Made by a program: the position numbers and the translations under genes. The notes below the pieces were generated by a model that was not told the DNA's origin, searched no databases, and worked only from the letters and a program-made list of their open reading frames with translations. Shown here piece after piece: positions 29,291 to 37,288 of a stretch of DNA of 64,000 bases. Source of the DNA: an uncultured Mediterraneibacter sp. Lineage in GTDB: Bacteria; Bacillota; Clostridia; Lachnospirales; Lachnospiraceae. Location: contig NZ_CAKRGI010000002.1 in assembly GCF_934330165.1 (NCBI RefSeq), forward strand, positions 62,001-126,000. Reading direction: 5' to 3'. Positions within the stretch are counted from its first letter, which is position 1, and each line of letters opens with the position of its first letter.

Positions 29291-29508
29291 CTATCGTAGT
29301 TCCATAGCACGCAGCTTCCATTCTTCCTGGGTAGCGTTGAGCTTATCCAGTTCTTCCTGTCTTTTATCTTCATCTTCAATAGCTAATATTTCAGCTTTTT
29401 CCTTTTCATATTTTCTGATCGTTCCTACGTTAATGCTGGACAGCTCGGCTAACTGTATCTGACTGTATCTCTAAATTCCCGGTATGCCCGGATTTTTTTA
29501 CCTACCAT
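29291..29508 (-). pseudogene. Frameshifted XRE-type element repressor
   Basis: Starting at ATG 29508 (AGGAGG upstream) the frame reads MVGKKIRAYREF, then hits a stop after a shift. Another frame continues with the rest of a helix-turn-helix protein (QIQLAELSSINVGTIRKYEKEKAEILAIEDEDKRQEELDKLN..., to the stop at 29291). It is divergent from the excisionase-like gene, with a palindrome between them, the usual control layout of such elements. The shift should inactivate it. Confidence 0.7.
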
Positions 29509-29525
29509 AATGCACTGCCTCCTTG

Positions 29526-29561
29526 ATAATATTTGTGATTCTATTCTAGCACAAATATTAT
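29526..29561. promoter_or_regulatory. Operator-like palindrome between the divergent repressor and excisionase genes
   Basis: Perfect 12-bp arms: ATAATATTTGTG (29526-29537) and CACAAATATTAT (29550-29561), with a 12-base spacer. It lies between the two divergent start codons (29508 and 29612) and is a natural binding site for the repressor. Confidence 0.6.
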
Positions 29562-29611
29562 TATAAGAAAACAGCGAAAGAGTCACAAAAGTGACTGGAA
29601 AGGAGGACGAT

Positions 29612-29803
29612 ATGAGAACTAATTATATGATGACAGTTGATGATGTCATGGAAGAATTAGGAGTGAAACGCAGTAAGGTATATTCTATTCTGAAGCAGTT
29701 CAATGACGAACTGGCAAGGGAAGGATATGTGGCAGTTCGAGGGAAGATTCCACGGCCCTACCGGGAAACAAAATTTTATGGATGCTCTCAGAGAGCAGTA
29801 TGA
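29612..29803 (+). CDS. Excisionase-like helix-turn-helix protein
   Basis: 63 residues. Begins MRTNYMMTVDDVMEELGVKR and continues SKVYSILKQFNDELAREGYVAVRGKIPRPYRETKFYG: a MerR/excisionase-like winged helix with the element-specific tail common ahead of Tn916-like integrases. ATG 29612 follows AAAGGAGG. It is 13 bases before the integrase remnant. The reading frame is intact, although its partner is not. Confidence 0.75.
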   Translation: MRTNYMMTVDDVMEELGVKRSKVYSILKQFNDELAREGYVAVRGKIPRPYRETKFYGCSQRAV

Positions 29804-29816
29804 AGGAGGTTTTTAG

Positions 29817-29995
29817 ATGTCGGCTTACAAAGACAAAACACAGGAAATCTGGTATGTGAGCTTCCGTTATATTGACTGGACAGGTAAGAAAACACAGAAG
29901 CTGAAAAGAGGGTTCAATGGGCAAGAGAACGAAGTGAAGAACACAATGCACAGATGAAGAAAAAACAAACAAAATACAAAGGAATGGAGTTGTAA
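29817..29995 (+). pseudogene. Tyrosine integrase remnant (N-terminal arm-binding part only)
   Basis: ATG 29817 after AAGGAGG opens a frame of 46 codons ending at 29957. The first 33 residues (MSAYKDKTQEIWYVSFRYID, then GKKTQKLKRGF) match the N-terminus of the large integrases of Lachnospiraceae elements, which are normally near 380-400 residues. The frame then runs into unrelated sequence. In another frame from 29915 a different tail (QWARERSEEHNAQMKKKQ... to TAA 29993-29995) is read. This looks like a deletion joint between the integrase start and the end of another mobile-element gene. Confidence 0.7.
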
Positions 29996-29999
29996 GAAT

Positions 30000-30374
30000 A
30001 TGGAGAAACAGATTTATGATGAAAAGAACGAACTGAGCTACACATTGCATGGAGATTATTATCTGCTGGATCTGGAAATCAATGAGGAAGAACCTACATA
30101 TGGGAAGTATGGAATAATGTGAAAACAGTTTTTGAAGGAGCACAGGAGTGCTAGGTATCAGTATCTGGTATTGACTGGGAAACTGACGGAACATTTGAAT
30201 CAGGTCGATAAAGAAGCGAGGGAAAAAGTTGAGATACTGATGAAACAGATGGCTGAACAGTGGGGCGTGACGGAAGAATTGAAGCTGCAGTAACAGATTG
30301 AATGGGTGCGGAGGATGAATAATATTAAGAATGTTGCGGAAGAAATAGCATTGAAAGAAATAATATATTTATAA
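30000..30374 (+). pseudogene. Broken tnpV (Tn4451-type transposon protein)
   Basis: ATG 30000 gives MEKQIYDEKNELSYTLHGDY and YLLDLEINEEEPT, then a stop at 30120-30122. The TnpV homology continues in another frame (FLKEHRSARYQYLVLTGKL, VEILMKQMAEQWGVTEELKLQ), has an internal stop, then QIEWVRRMNNIKNVAEEIA. TnpV is an accessory protein of Tn4451/Tn4453-type elements. Two lesions make this a pseudogene and point to a second, older element here. Confidence 0.7.
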
Positions 30375-30491
30375 TGCAAAAGGAATCTCTGTTCAAATGT
30401 TTATTGATATTTAATATTTGAATGGAGATTTTTTATGGACAAATAAATACCATAGAAGTATAATGAGCAGAAAAAGAAAGGGGAGATTTTT

Positions 30492-31235
30492 ATAAGAGAA
30501 GCACCAGAAAAATTTAAATTAGAAGATACGACAATATGGTCTTTTCCTGAAAGAGGAAATTGGGCTACACATTCAGGAAAATACAGAGGAAACTGGTCTC
30601 CGTATATTCCTAGAAATATCATTTTACGATACTCAAAGAAAAAAGATTGGATACTAGATCAATTCTTGGGCAGTGGTACAACATTGATTGAAGCCAAGTT
30701 ATTGGGAAGAAATGCAATCGGTGTTGATATAAATTCTGAAGCTGTCAAATTATCTAACACAAATCTAAATTTTACTTGTCAAGAAAAATCAAAAATATTC
30801 ACCAAACAAGGAAATGCAAACAATTTATCATTTATAAAAGATGAAAGTATAGATCTTATCTGTACACATCCACCATATGCAGACATTATACGGTATAGTA
30901 AAGAAATCCAGGGAGATATTTCTCGTTTAAAATATGAGGATTTTCTGAAGGAACTGGAACAGGTTGCAAAAGAATCATATAGAGTACTAAAAAAGCAAGG
31001 AATATGTACATTTATGATTGGAGATATACGGAAGAAAGGCTATGTGTTGCCATTGGGAATGAATTCTATGCAAAAATTTGTTGATGCAGGATTTAAACTT
31101 AAAGAAATTGTTATAAAAGAGCAACATAATTGTCGTTCTACTGATTATTGGGAGGGAAAAGAAAGAAAATTCTTAATGCTGGCACATGAATATATTTTTA
31201 TATTGGAGAAAGCAGACGATCATAATCCTATTTGA
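30492..31235 (+). CDS. Amino-type DNA methyltransferase with no normal start codon
   Basis: The open frame starts after a stop at 30453-30455. Homology-like sequence begins near 30492 (IREAPEKFKLEDTTIWSFP, GNWATHSGKYRGNWSPYIPRN). It runs through SAM-binding motif I (LDQFLGSGTTLIEAKL) and catalytic motif IV (THPPYADII), the order of beta-class N6-adenine/N4-cytosine enzymes. GGGGAG at 30480-30485 is spaced for an ATA at 30492; no ATG, GTG or TTG lies between the stop and residue 58 (TTG at 30666). Either a rare start is used or the 5' end is damaged. About 247 codons if complete. It is separated from the RM operon by 126 bases and a promoter. Confidence 0.65.
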   Translation: MREAPEKFKLEDTTIWSFPERGNWATHSGKYRGNWSPYIPRNIILRYSKKKDWILDQFLGSGTTLIEAKLLGRNAIGVDINSEAVKLSNTNLNFTCQEKSKIFTKQGNANNLSFIKDESIDLICTHPPYADIIRYSKEIQGDISRLKYEDFLKELEQVAKESYRVLKKQGICTFMIGDIRKKGYVLPLGMNSMQKFVDAGFKLKEIVIKEQHNCRSTDYWEGKERKFLMLAHEYIFILEKADDHNPI

Positions 31236-31265
31236 AAAGAAAGAAAAACATATGTTTGCGAAAAG

Positions 31266-31316
31266 TCAGCGATCGCTGAAATAAATGTTGATATGACTGA
31301 AATCACATGGTAGAAT
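31266..31316 (+). promoter_or_regulatory. Promoter of the restriction operon with an upstream 14-bp palindrome
   Basis: -35 TTGATA (31288-31293), 17-base spacer, -10 TAGAAT (31311-31316). Eight bases upstream of the -35 lies the perfect palindrome TCAGCGATCGCTGA (31266-31279), a likely operator for the small HTH protein encoded next. Its centre contains GATC. Confidence 0.7.
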
Positions 31317-31361
31317 AACGACATAGCAATATTTTAGAAAAAATGGTTTAGAGGTTAAAAT

Positions 31362-31580
31362 ATGGCGGTCAGTTATAAAAAATTATGGAAATTACTTATC
31401 GATAGAGATATGAAAAAGAAAGATTTATGTGAGGCTGCTGGTATCAGTCATGCTTCAGTGGCGAAACTCGGAAAAAATGAAAATGTTACAACGGATGTGC
31501 TGGTGAAAATTTGCACTGCCTTAAAATGTGATATCAGTGATATCATGGAAATAATAGAGATTGAAAGGGAAAAGGCGTGA
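31362..31580 (+). CDS. Small XRE/Cro-type regulator of the restriction operon
   Basis: 72 residues, a single helix-turn-helix domain (MKKKDLCEAAGISHASVAKLGKNENVTTDVLVKICTALKCDISDI) of the YozG/Cro-CI type. Its stop codon overlaps the methyltransferase ATG (TGATG), so translation is coupled. In restriction-modification loci such a protein usually acts as a controller that delays endonuclease expression after entry into a new host; that role is inferred from position. The promoter palindrome is the likely binding site. Confidence 0.85.
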   Translation: MAVSYKKLWKLLIDRDMKKKDLCEAAGISHASVAKLGKNENVTTDVLVKICTALKCDISDIMEIIEIEREKA

Positions 31581-33499
31581 TGGAACAAGTTTTAAAGAAA
31601 GAAAAACAAATACAGGCAAAGCCTATTATGAAATGGGCCGGTGGGAAGACCCAGATGTTAGGGGATATCATGCCTAAAATTCCTCAGAAATTTGGAAAAT
31701 ATATAGAGCCATTTATTGGCGGTGGTGCATTGTTTTTTGCATTAAGTCCGGATAAAGCTATAATCGCAGATAGCAATCCAGAATTGATTAACATGTATCG
31801 ACAAGTTGCCGATAACGTAGAGACTGTTATTTCATATCTGAAAAAATATAAAAATACTAAAGAAGACTTTTATGAAGTACGTTCGTTAGATTGGCTTAAA
31901 TTAAAAAAAGAAGAAGCAGCAGCGAGAACGATTTATTTGAATAAAACATGTTTTAATGGTTTATATCGTGTCAATAAGAAAGGACAGTTTAATGTTCCGT
32001 TTGGAAAATATAAAGCTCCAAACTTTTGTGATGAAGAAGCTTTATATGCTGCATCAGATGTGTTGAAAAAAGCAACTATAACCTGTGGAGATTATTTGTC
32101 AGTATTGAAAGAATATGCAGAACCGGGAGACTTTATCTTTTTAGATCCCCCGTACTTGCCAATTTCAGAATATTCGGATTTTAAGAGATATACAAAAGAA
32201 CAATTTTATGAAGAAGATCATGTAGAATTAGCGAAAGAGGTCAAAAGATTACAGGAATTAGGTTGCCATGTAATATTGACCAATTCTAATCATCCATTGG
32301 TTCATGAGCTATACGCGGATTATAAGATTGAGGTTATCCAAACCAAAAGGTATATTTCTTGCAACGGAAGTAAAAGGAAAGGTGAAGACATTATAGTAGA
32401 TATTTTGCCAAAACAGAAAACTATGTTAAAAATAGTTCCGAAACCTTTGCCAGAGCAGGTAATAAAATATCCGACCACTAGATATATGGGTTCTAAAAGT
32501 AAATTATTACCTCAAATTTGGGCTGTTGCTTCGCAATTCAATTTTGATTCAGTAGTGGATCTGTTTTCTGGATCTGGCATTGTAGGTTACATGTTTAAAG
32601 CTCAGGGCAAGACTGTAATTAGCAATGACTATATGGCAATGTCAGCAACCTTTACCAAGGCAATGGTAGAAAACAATAATGTTGTACTGCCATTGGACGA
32701 GGCGAAAAAATTATTGATTGAAAAAAGAGAGTCTGATCATTTCGTAGAAGAGACATTTCGAGGCTTATATTATAAAGATGAGGAAAATAGGTTAATAGAT
32801 ATTTTGCGGACTAATATTGCTGCTATTAGAGATCAATATAAGAAAGCAATTGCAATGACAGCATTGATTAGAGCTTGTACAAAGAAAAGACCAAGAGGAA
32901 TTTTTACATACACCGGAGATCGGTATAATGACGGAAGAAAAGATTTACAGAAATCTTTAGAACAGCAATTTTTGGAAGCGGTGGAAAGTATCAATAATGC
33001 AATTTTTGATAATGGTTGTGAAAATAAATCTAAGCATGGCGATGCAATGGAAGTAAAAATTAAGCATCCAGATTTAGTATATATTGATCCACCGTATTAT
33101 TCTCCATTGTCAGATAATGAATATGTACGTAGATATCATTTTGTCGAAGGTTTGGCACGAGATTGGAAAGGTGTCGAAATACAGGAAAATACAGTAACAA
33201 AGAAATTTAAGTCATATCCGACACCGTTTTCAACTAGAAAAGGTGCTGCAGATGCATTCGATAAGTTGTTTAAAAAGTTTTCCGACAGTATTTTGATTGT
33301 ATCTTATTCTTCTAATAGTCAACCAACACAAGATGAAATGGTTGCACTTATGTCTAAATATAAAGAACATGTAGAGGTAGTTCCAATAGATTATACATAT
33401 TCTTTTGGAAATCAGAAACATGCTAAGACAAATCGAAATAAGGTACAGGAATATTTATTTGTTGGATTTAACGGAGAAGATGTATGGAAGAAAAAATAG
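31580..33499 (+). CDS. Double-headed DNA adenine methyltransferase (two D12-class domains fused)
   Basis: 639 residues from ATG 31580 (a GTG at 31577 is in frame). Domain 1 (about 1-275) has KWAGGKTQM, EPFIGGGALFF and catalytic LDPPYLP. Domain 2 (about 290-635) has RYMGSKSKLL, DLFSGSGIVGY and IDPPYYSP. Both are Dam-like N6-adenine methyltransferases. A fused pair, as in FokI-type enzymes, methylates the two strands of an asymmetric site, which fits the type IIS AlwI-family endonuclease encoded next. The genes overlap by 16 bases. Confidence 0.9.
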   Translation: MEQVLKKEKQIQAKPIMKWAGGKTQMLGDIMPKIPQKFGKYIEPFIGGGALFFALSPDKAIIADSNPELINMYRQVADNVETVISYLKKYKNTKEDFYEVRSLDWLKLKKEEAAARTIYLNKTCFNGLYRVNKKGQFNVPFGKYKAPNFCDEEALYAASDVLKKATITCGDYLSVLKEYAEPGDFIFLDPPYLPISEYSDFKRYTKEQFYEEDHVELAKEVKRLQELGCHVILTNSNHPLVHELYADYKIEVIQTKRYISCNGSKRKGEDIIVDILPKQKTMLKIVPKPLPEQVIKYPTTRYMGSKSKLLPQIWAVASQFNFDSVVDLFSGSGIVGYMFKAQGKTVISNDYMAMSATFTKAMVENNNVVLPLDEAKKLLIEKRESDHFVEETFRGLYYKDEENRLIDILRTNIAAIRDQYKKAIAMTALIRACTKKRPRGIFTYTGDRYNDGRKDLQKSLEQQFLEAVESINNAIFDNGCENKSKHGDAMEVKIKHPDLVYIDPPYYSPLSDNEYVRRYHFVEGLARDWKGVEIQENTVTKKFKSYPTPFSTRKGAADAFDKLFKKFSDSILIVSYSSNSQPTQDEMVALMSKYKEHVEVVPIDYTYSFGNQKHAKTNRNKVQEYLFVGFNGEDVWKKK

Positions 33500-35517
33500 A
33501 TATCTGGTTAGTAGGAAATACTGGATTACGAAATCCAAATAGAATACAGGAAGGCTTTAAAGCATTTGCAAATTCACCGTATGTGGGAAAACTTCGAGGA
33601 AAAGAGAACGAAATAGGCTTTATGAATTTCCTTAATGACCAAGGGATTATCCAAAATGAAGCAGGTAAAGATACATCTGGTAGTCATGCTCGGAAATGGC
33701 GTTTGATGTTTTCGAAAAATGGTTTTATCTATCCACAAGTAAAGAAAAAAGATGGAGATCAAGACGAACTGGGTCAGTTAGATGATATAACACCATTTGG
33801 ACGAGCTTTTTTAAAGGCAGATACGTATCCAGCAGTGCAAGAATGTTATTTAAGGGCACTAAGTGTTGAACAGTTTGCTATGCCAGATGAGAATTCTTAT
33901 TTTTCGCCATTGAGATGGATACTGGCGATTATGTTGGAGTTAGAAAGGAGAACGGGAAGTTCCGAGATCACCAGAATAGAATTTGCATTATGGGGTCATA
34001 CGACAAATCCAAGTTATTCAATCGAAAAAGTCGTGGATAATATTTTGGATCTACGTATTCGTAGAAAACAAGCACCGTCAAAACGTAATTTTGACAAGAA
34101 AGAAGTTGCAGAACGTGGAAAACACTATGATAAGAAATCAGATAATTTTCTTGATTACAGTGACATGAACATGCGATACTTACGTATTTCTGGAGTGCTA
34201 CAGCGAAAAGGTAGGGGAATGATCATCGTCCCAGCCAAGCATATTTTGGCTGAAAAACTGGCAAAATCAACATCCAATGAAGAATCAATAATGATTCAAT
34301 ATAAGAGATTGTGTGAAGGTGCAGAATTACCGACGGATAATTTGGATACTGCTAAAGCTTTATTGAATGATTTAATGAAGCAGATGAAGGAAAGACATAT
34401 TCTGTTTGATATTAGTGAGCTACCGTTAAATACCGCAACAGAAATTAATATTGCTAGAAAAAGTTTAGAAAATCTTTTATCTCAGACAGATGAAATCCAG
34501 TATGCGAAAGAACAATGTAATCAATGGCAGGAAATAGCAGATTATATGGAGTTATTGATTAAAGGTGGAGGAAAGCGTACATACGATGATGATAATGTTA
34601 TTGAAGTACCAAAAGATGAGACTCCGGCATATTTGGAGTGGATTTTATGGAGAGCTTCTTTAGCTATTGATCACATGGTCAATAAACCTTATGAGGTAAG
34701 AGGATTTAAATTAGATTCTGATTTTCTTCCAGTATCTGCCGCTGGTGGAGGAAAAGGCGATCTATATTGTGAATTTAATGACTTTACAATCTTAACGGAA
34801 GTCACGATGTCTACGTCATCACGCCAAGAAGCAATGGAGGGCGAACCTGTAAGAAGGCATGTGTCAGATGCTGTTTTAAAATATGATAAGCCAGTATATG
34901 GAATGTTTATTGCTGTGAAAATAGATACAAATACGGCAGAAACATTCAGACATGGAATTTGGTATGCACGAGGAGATTTAAAGCAGAGATTGGACATTGT
35001 TCCATTAACATTAGCCCAGTACCGGGAATATTTTATGGCAATGTTTAGAACCGGTCACGCTAATCCAGAAAAACTACGAGAATTGATTTTGCTATGTGAA
35101 ACCAGAAGAGATATTTTGAATGCACCGGGATGGAAGGCGTATATAGGTACTGCAGTTGATGAAAAAATAAAAAGAATGGAACAAAATGGCTGTTTAGTAA
35201 AAGAAGAGAAAAAATTTGTTATTGCACCTGGAACATTGGTGTACAGTCCAATAGCAGGGAAAGGACAAGTAATAGCGATAGAGGTGAGTTTGCCGAAGTG
35301 TCAAACAAAATCTGCTAAATTTCCATATTTAAATGATATTCCGGAGGAATTAAATATTGATCCTGATGGAAGAAAAGTAAATCATGATCGTTTTGGAGAG
35401 GGAATGATATTTGCGTATGTCATTGCGTTTAAAAATACAATTATTTCGTTATCTTATCCAGGAAACTTTGAAAAGAACAGTATAACCATTATAAAGGAAA
35501 AAGAGGATGTAAGATGA
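33484..35517 (+). CDS. AlwI-family type II restriction endonuclease
   Basis: 677 residues. The N-terminal part (MEEKIDIWLVGNTGLRNPNR, then EIGFMNFLNDQGII) and the central region (SPLRWILAIMLELERRTGSSEI, DYSDMNMRYLRISGVLQRKG) match the AlwI/BstNBI/MlyI family. The catalytic region GGGKGDLYCEFNDFTILTEVTM, about residues 418-440, fits a PD-(D/E)xK core (D...EVT). Family members cut a few bases outside short asymmetric sites such as GGATC or GAGTC; the exact site cannot be read from the sequence. A C-terminal region of about 100 residues (VYSPIAGKGQVIAIEV onward) may be an added domain. Confidence 0.85.
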   Translation: MEEKIDIWLVGNTGLRNPNRIQEGFKAFANSPYVGKLRGKENEIGFMNFLNDQGIIQNEAGKDTSGSHARKWRLMFSKNGFIYPQVKKKDGDQDELGQLDDITPFGRAFLKADTYPAVQECYLRALSVEQFAMPDENSYFSPLRWILAIMLELERRTGSSEITRIEFALWGHTTNPSYSIEKVVDNILDLRIRRKQAPSKRNFDKKEVAERGKHYDKKSDNFLDYSDMNMRYLRISGVLQRKGRGMIIVPAKHILAEKLAKSTSNEESIMIQYKRLCEGAELPTDNLDTAKALLNDLMKQMKERHILFDISELPLNTATEINIARKSLENLLSQTDEIQYAKEQCNQWQEIADYMELLIKGGGKRTYDDDNVIEVPKDETPAYLEWILWRASLAIDHMVNKPYEVRGFKLDSDFLPVSAAGGGKGDLYCEFNDFTILTEVTMSTSSRQEAMEGEPVRRHVSDAVLKYDKPVYGMFIAVKIDTNTAETFRHGIWYARGDLKQRLDIVPLTLAQYREYFMAMFRTGHANPEKLRELILLCETRRDILNAPGWKAYIGTAVDEKIKRMEQNGCLVKEEKKFVIAPGTLVYSPIAGKGQVIAIEVSLPKCQTKSAKFPYLNDIPEELNIDPDGRKVNHDRFGEGMIFAYVIAFKNTIISLSYPGNFEKNSITIIKEKEDVR

Positions 35518-37262
35518 GCTACAAAGATGACTTTGAAAGTAGAAGCACGTTATTAAACACATATGGTAATAATGCATTGTTGTTGTATGCTTTAGAATTA
35601 AGATTTGAGATAGCTGATATATTTTCGGTTGCTAGTGATGCATTAACTGATGGTGGTGAAGATAAAAAATGTGATTTGATATATATTGATCAGGATACGG
35701 GTATAGCAGTGATTGCGCAGGGGTATATGAAACAAAAAATGCAGGAAGGAGATTTGGCACCGGAAAATAAAGCGAGTGATTTGAACACAGCAGCAGTATG
35801 GGTGTTTTCTCAGGAACCTGAGTCAGTACCTGAAAGAATACGTGATCAAGTTAGAGAACTGCAAAATGCCATCAAGGATGACCTGATAAGTACAGTATAT
35901 TTTTGGTATGTACATAATCTTAATGAAAAGAATAACCCAAAAGTAAGAGAAGAATTAACAGCAATGCAAATAAATTCTAATGCAGCAGTAAAAACACTTT
36001 TTCCGGAAAATAAAGTAGATGTTTTTGCAATAGAAGTTGGAAATGAAACTATTGAAAAATGGTATAATGCGTCCAGCAGCCAGATTACAGTTGTAGAAAA
36101 AATGACTGTGGATACTGTTAAAAAGGGATTTGAATTAGTTGGTGATAAATGGAAAGCTTATGTAACTGCCGTCACTGCAGATTGGGTAAAAGAACAGTAT
36201 TGCAGATATAATGATGATATTTTTTCTGGAAATCCAAGAACATATCTTGGGTCAGGAAAAAAGAAAAATAAAATTAATTTAGGAATAATACAAACCATTA
36301 CAGAGCAACCAAATAATTTTTGGGCGTATAACAATGGAATAACTGCATTGGTAAATGATTATAGTATTGAGAATGATTTGAATACAGGCGAAGAAAAACT
36401 TACCATATCAGGAATTACTATCATTAATGGGGCACAGACGACAGGAGCTGTAAGTAGTGTAACAGAAGTAGAAAAGGCCTTAATCCCTATTCGTTTTATT
36501 GTTTGTGAAGATTCTTCTATTATAAATGAAATTATCAATAACAATAATAAACAGAATGAAATTATTGCATCGGATTTGCGAAGTAATGATAAAGTGCAAA
36601 ATCGGTTGCGAAACGAATTTAAAAAATATACAAATTTGTTTTATAGCGGTGGACGTAGAGGAAATGAACGCCCATCTAGAAGTAGAGAAATACTGGATCC
36701 GTACGTTGTGGCACAGTCGATTTCGGCTTTTCATGGGGAATGTGTTACGGCATATAACTCAAGAAATGATTTATGGAGCAATGATAGAATTTATGCAAAT
36801 ACATTTCCGGATCAATTAACTGCAGAACATATTATTTTTACATATTCTTTAGCAAGGGCAATTGACATTTATAAATTAGATTTACAAGTAAAGGGAGAGG
36901 AAAGAACAGAGGCTGAAGAACAGCAATATAGATTTCTTGGAAAAAGAGGGGCAAAAATGTTATTTATTTTTGCTATGTCTAAATGTATGGAAAGCTTCTT
37001 GGGGGAAAAAGTGAGAGATGTTTGGTCATTAAAATTTTGTGACAATTCTAATTTTGATGTAAATGTAGAGTATTGGAAAAAAATGATCAAAGTAATAATG
37101 CCAATTGCATCAACTCATTTGGAAAGTGTAGTGAAAGATGGATTGAAAAGTCAAGAGGCATCAAATTCTGCTGTGGTAACTGTAGCTGGAATATTAGCAG
37201 CCATTCAAGGGGTGGTGCGAACAGAATTTGCAGATATAAAAACGGTAGTAAATTTCTCATAA
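35514..37262 (+). CDS. AIPR-family (abortive infection phage resistance) protein
   Basis: 582 residues, soluble. The family core is clear: NNFWAYNNGITALVNDYSI, then GITIINGAQTTGAVSS and the Asn-rich IINEIINNNNKQNEIIASDL. These segments define the AIPR domain found in abortive-infection phage resistance proteins. The N-terminal part (residues 1-200, with DKKCDLIYIDQDTGIAVIAQGY) resembles a PD-(D/E)xK-like fold, which would make it a nuclease; that is inference. ATG 35514 overlaps the endonuclease stop by 4 bases (ATGA), strong evidence that it belongs to the same operon. Confidence 0.85.
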   Translation: MSYKDDFESRSTLLNTYGNNALLLYALELRFEIADIFSVASDALTDGGEDKKCDLIYIDQDTGIAVIAQGYMKQKMQEGDLAPENKASDLNTAAVWVFSQEPESVPERIRDQVRELQNAIKDDLISTVYFWYVHNLNEKNNPKVREELTAMQINSNAAVKTLFPENKVDVFAIEVGNETIEKWYNASSSQITVVEKMTVDTVKKGFELVGDKWKAYVTAVTADWVKEQYCRYNDDIFSGNPRTYLGSGKKKNKINLGIIQTITEQPNNFWAYNNGITALVNDYSIENDLNTGEEKLTISGITIINGAQTTGAVSSVTEVEKALIPIRFIVCEDSSIINEIINNNNKQNEIIASDLRSNDKVQNRLRNEFKKYTNLFYSGGRRGNERPSRSREILDPYVVAQSISAFHGECVTAYNSRNDLWSNDRIYANTFPDQLTAEHIIFTYSLARAIDIYKLDLQVKGEERTEAEEQQYRFLGKRGAKMLFIFAMSKCMESFLGEKVRDVWSLKFCDNSNFDVNVEYWKKMIKVIMPIASTHLESVVKDGLKSQEASNSAVVTVAGILAAIQGVVRTEFADIKTVVNFS

Positions 37263-37288
37263 GAAGTGATAATCAGAGGAGACCAGCT

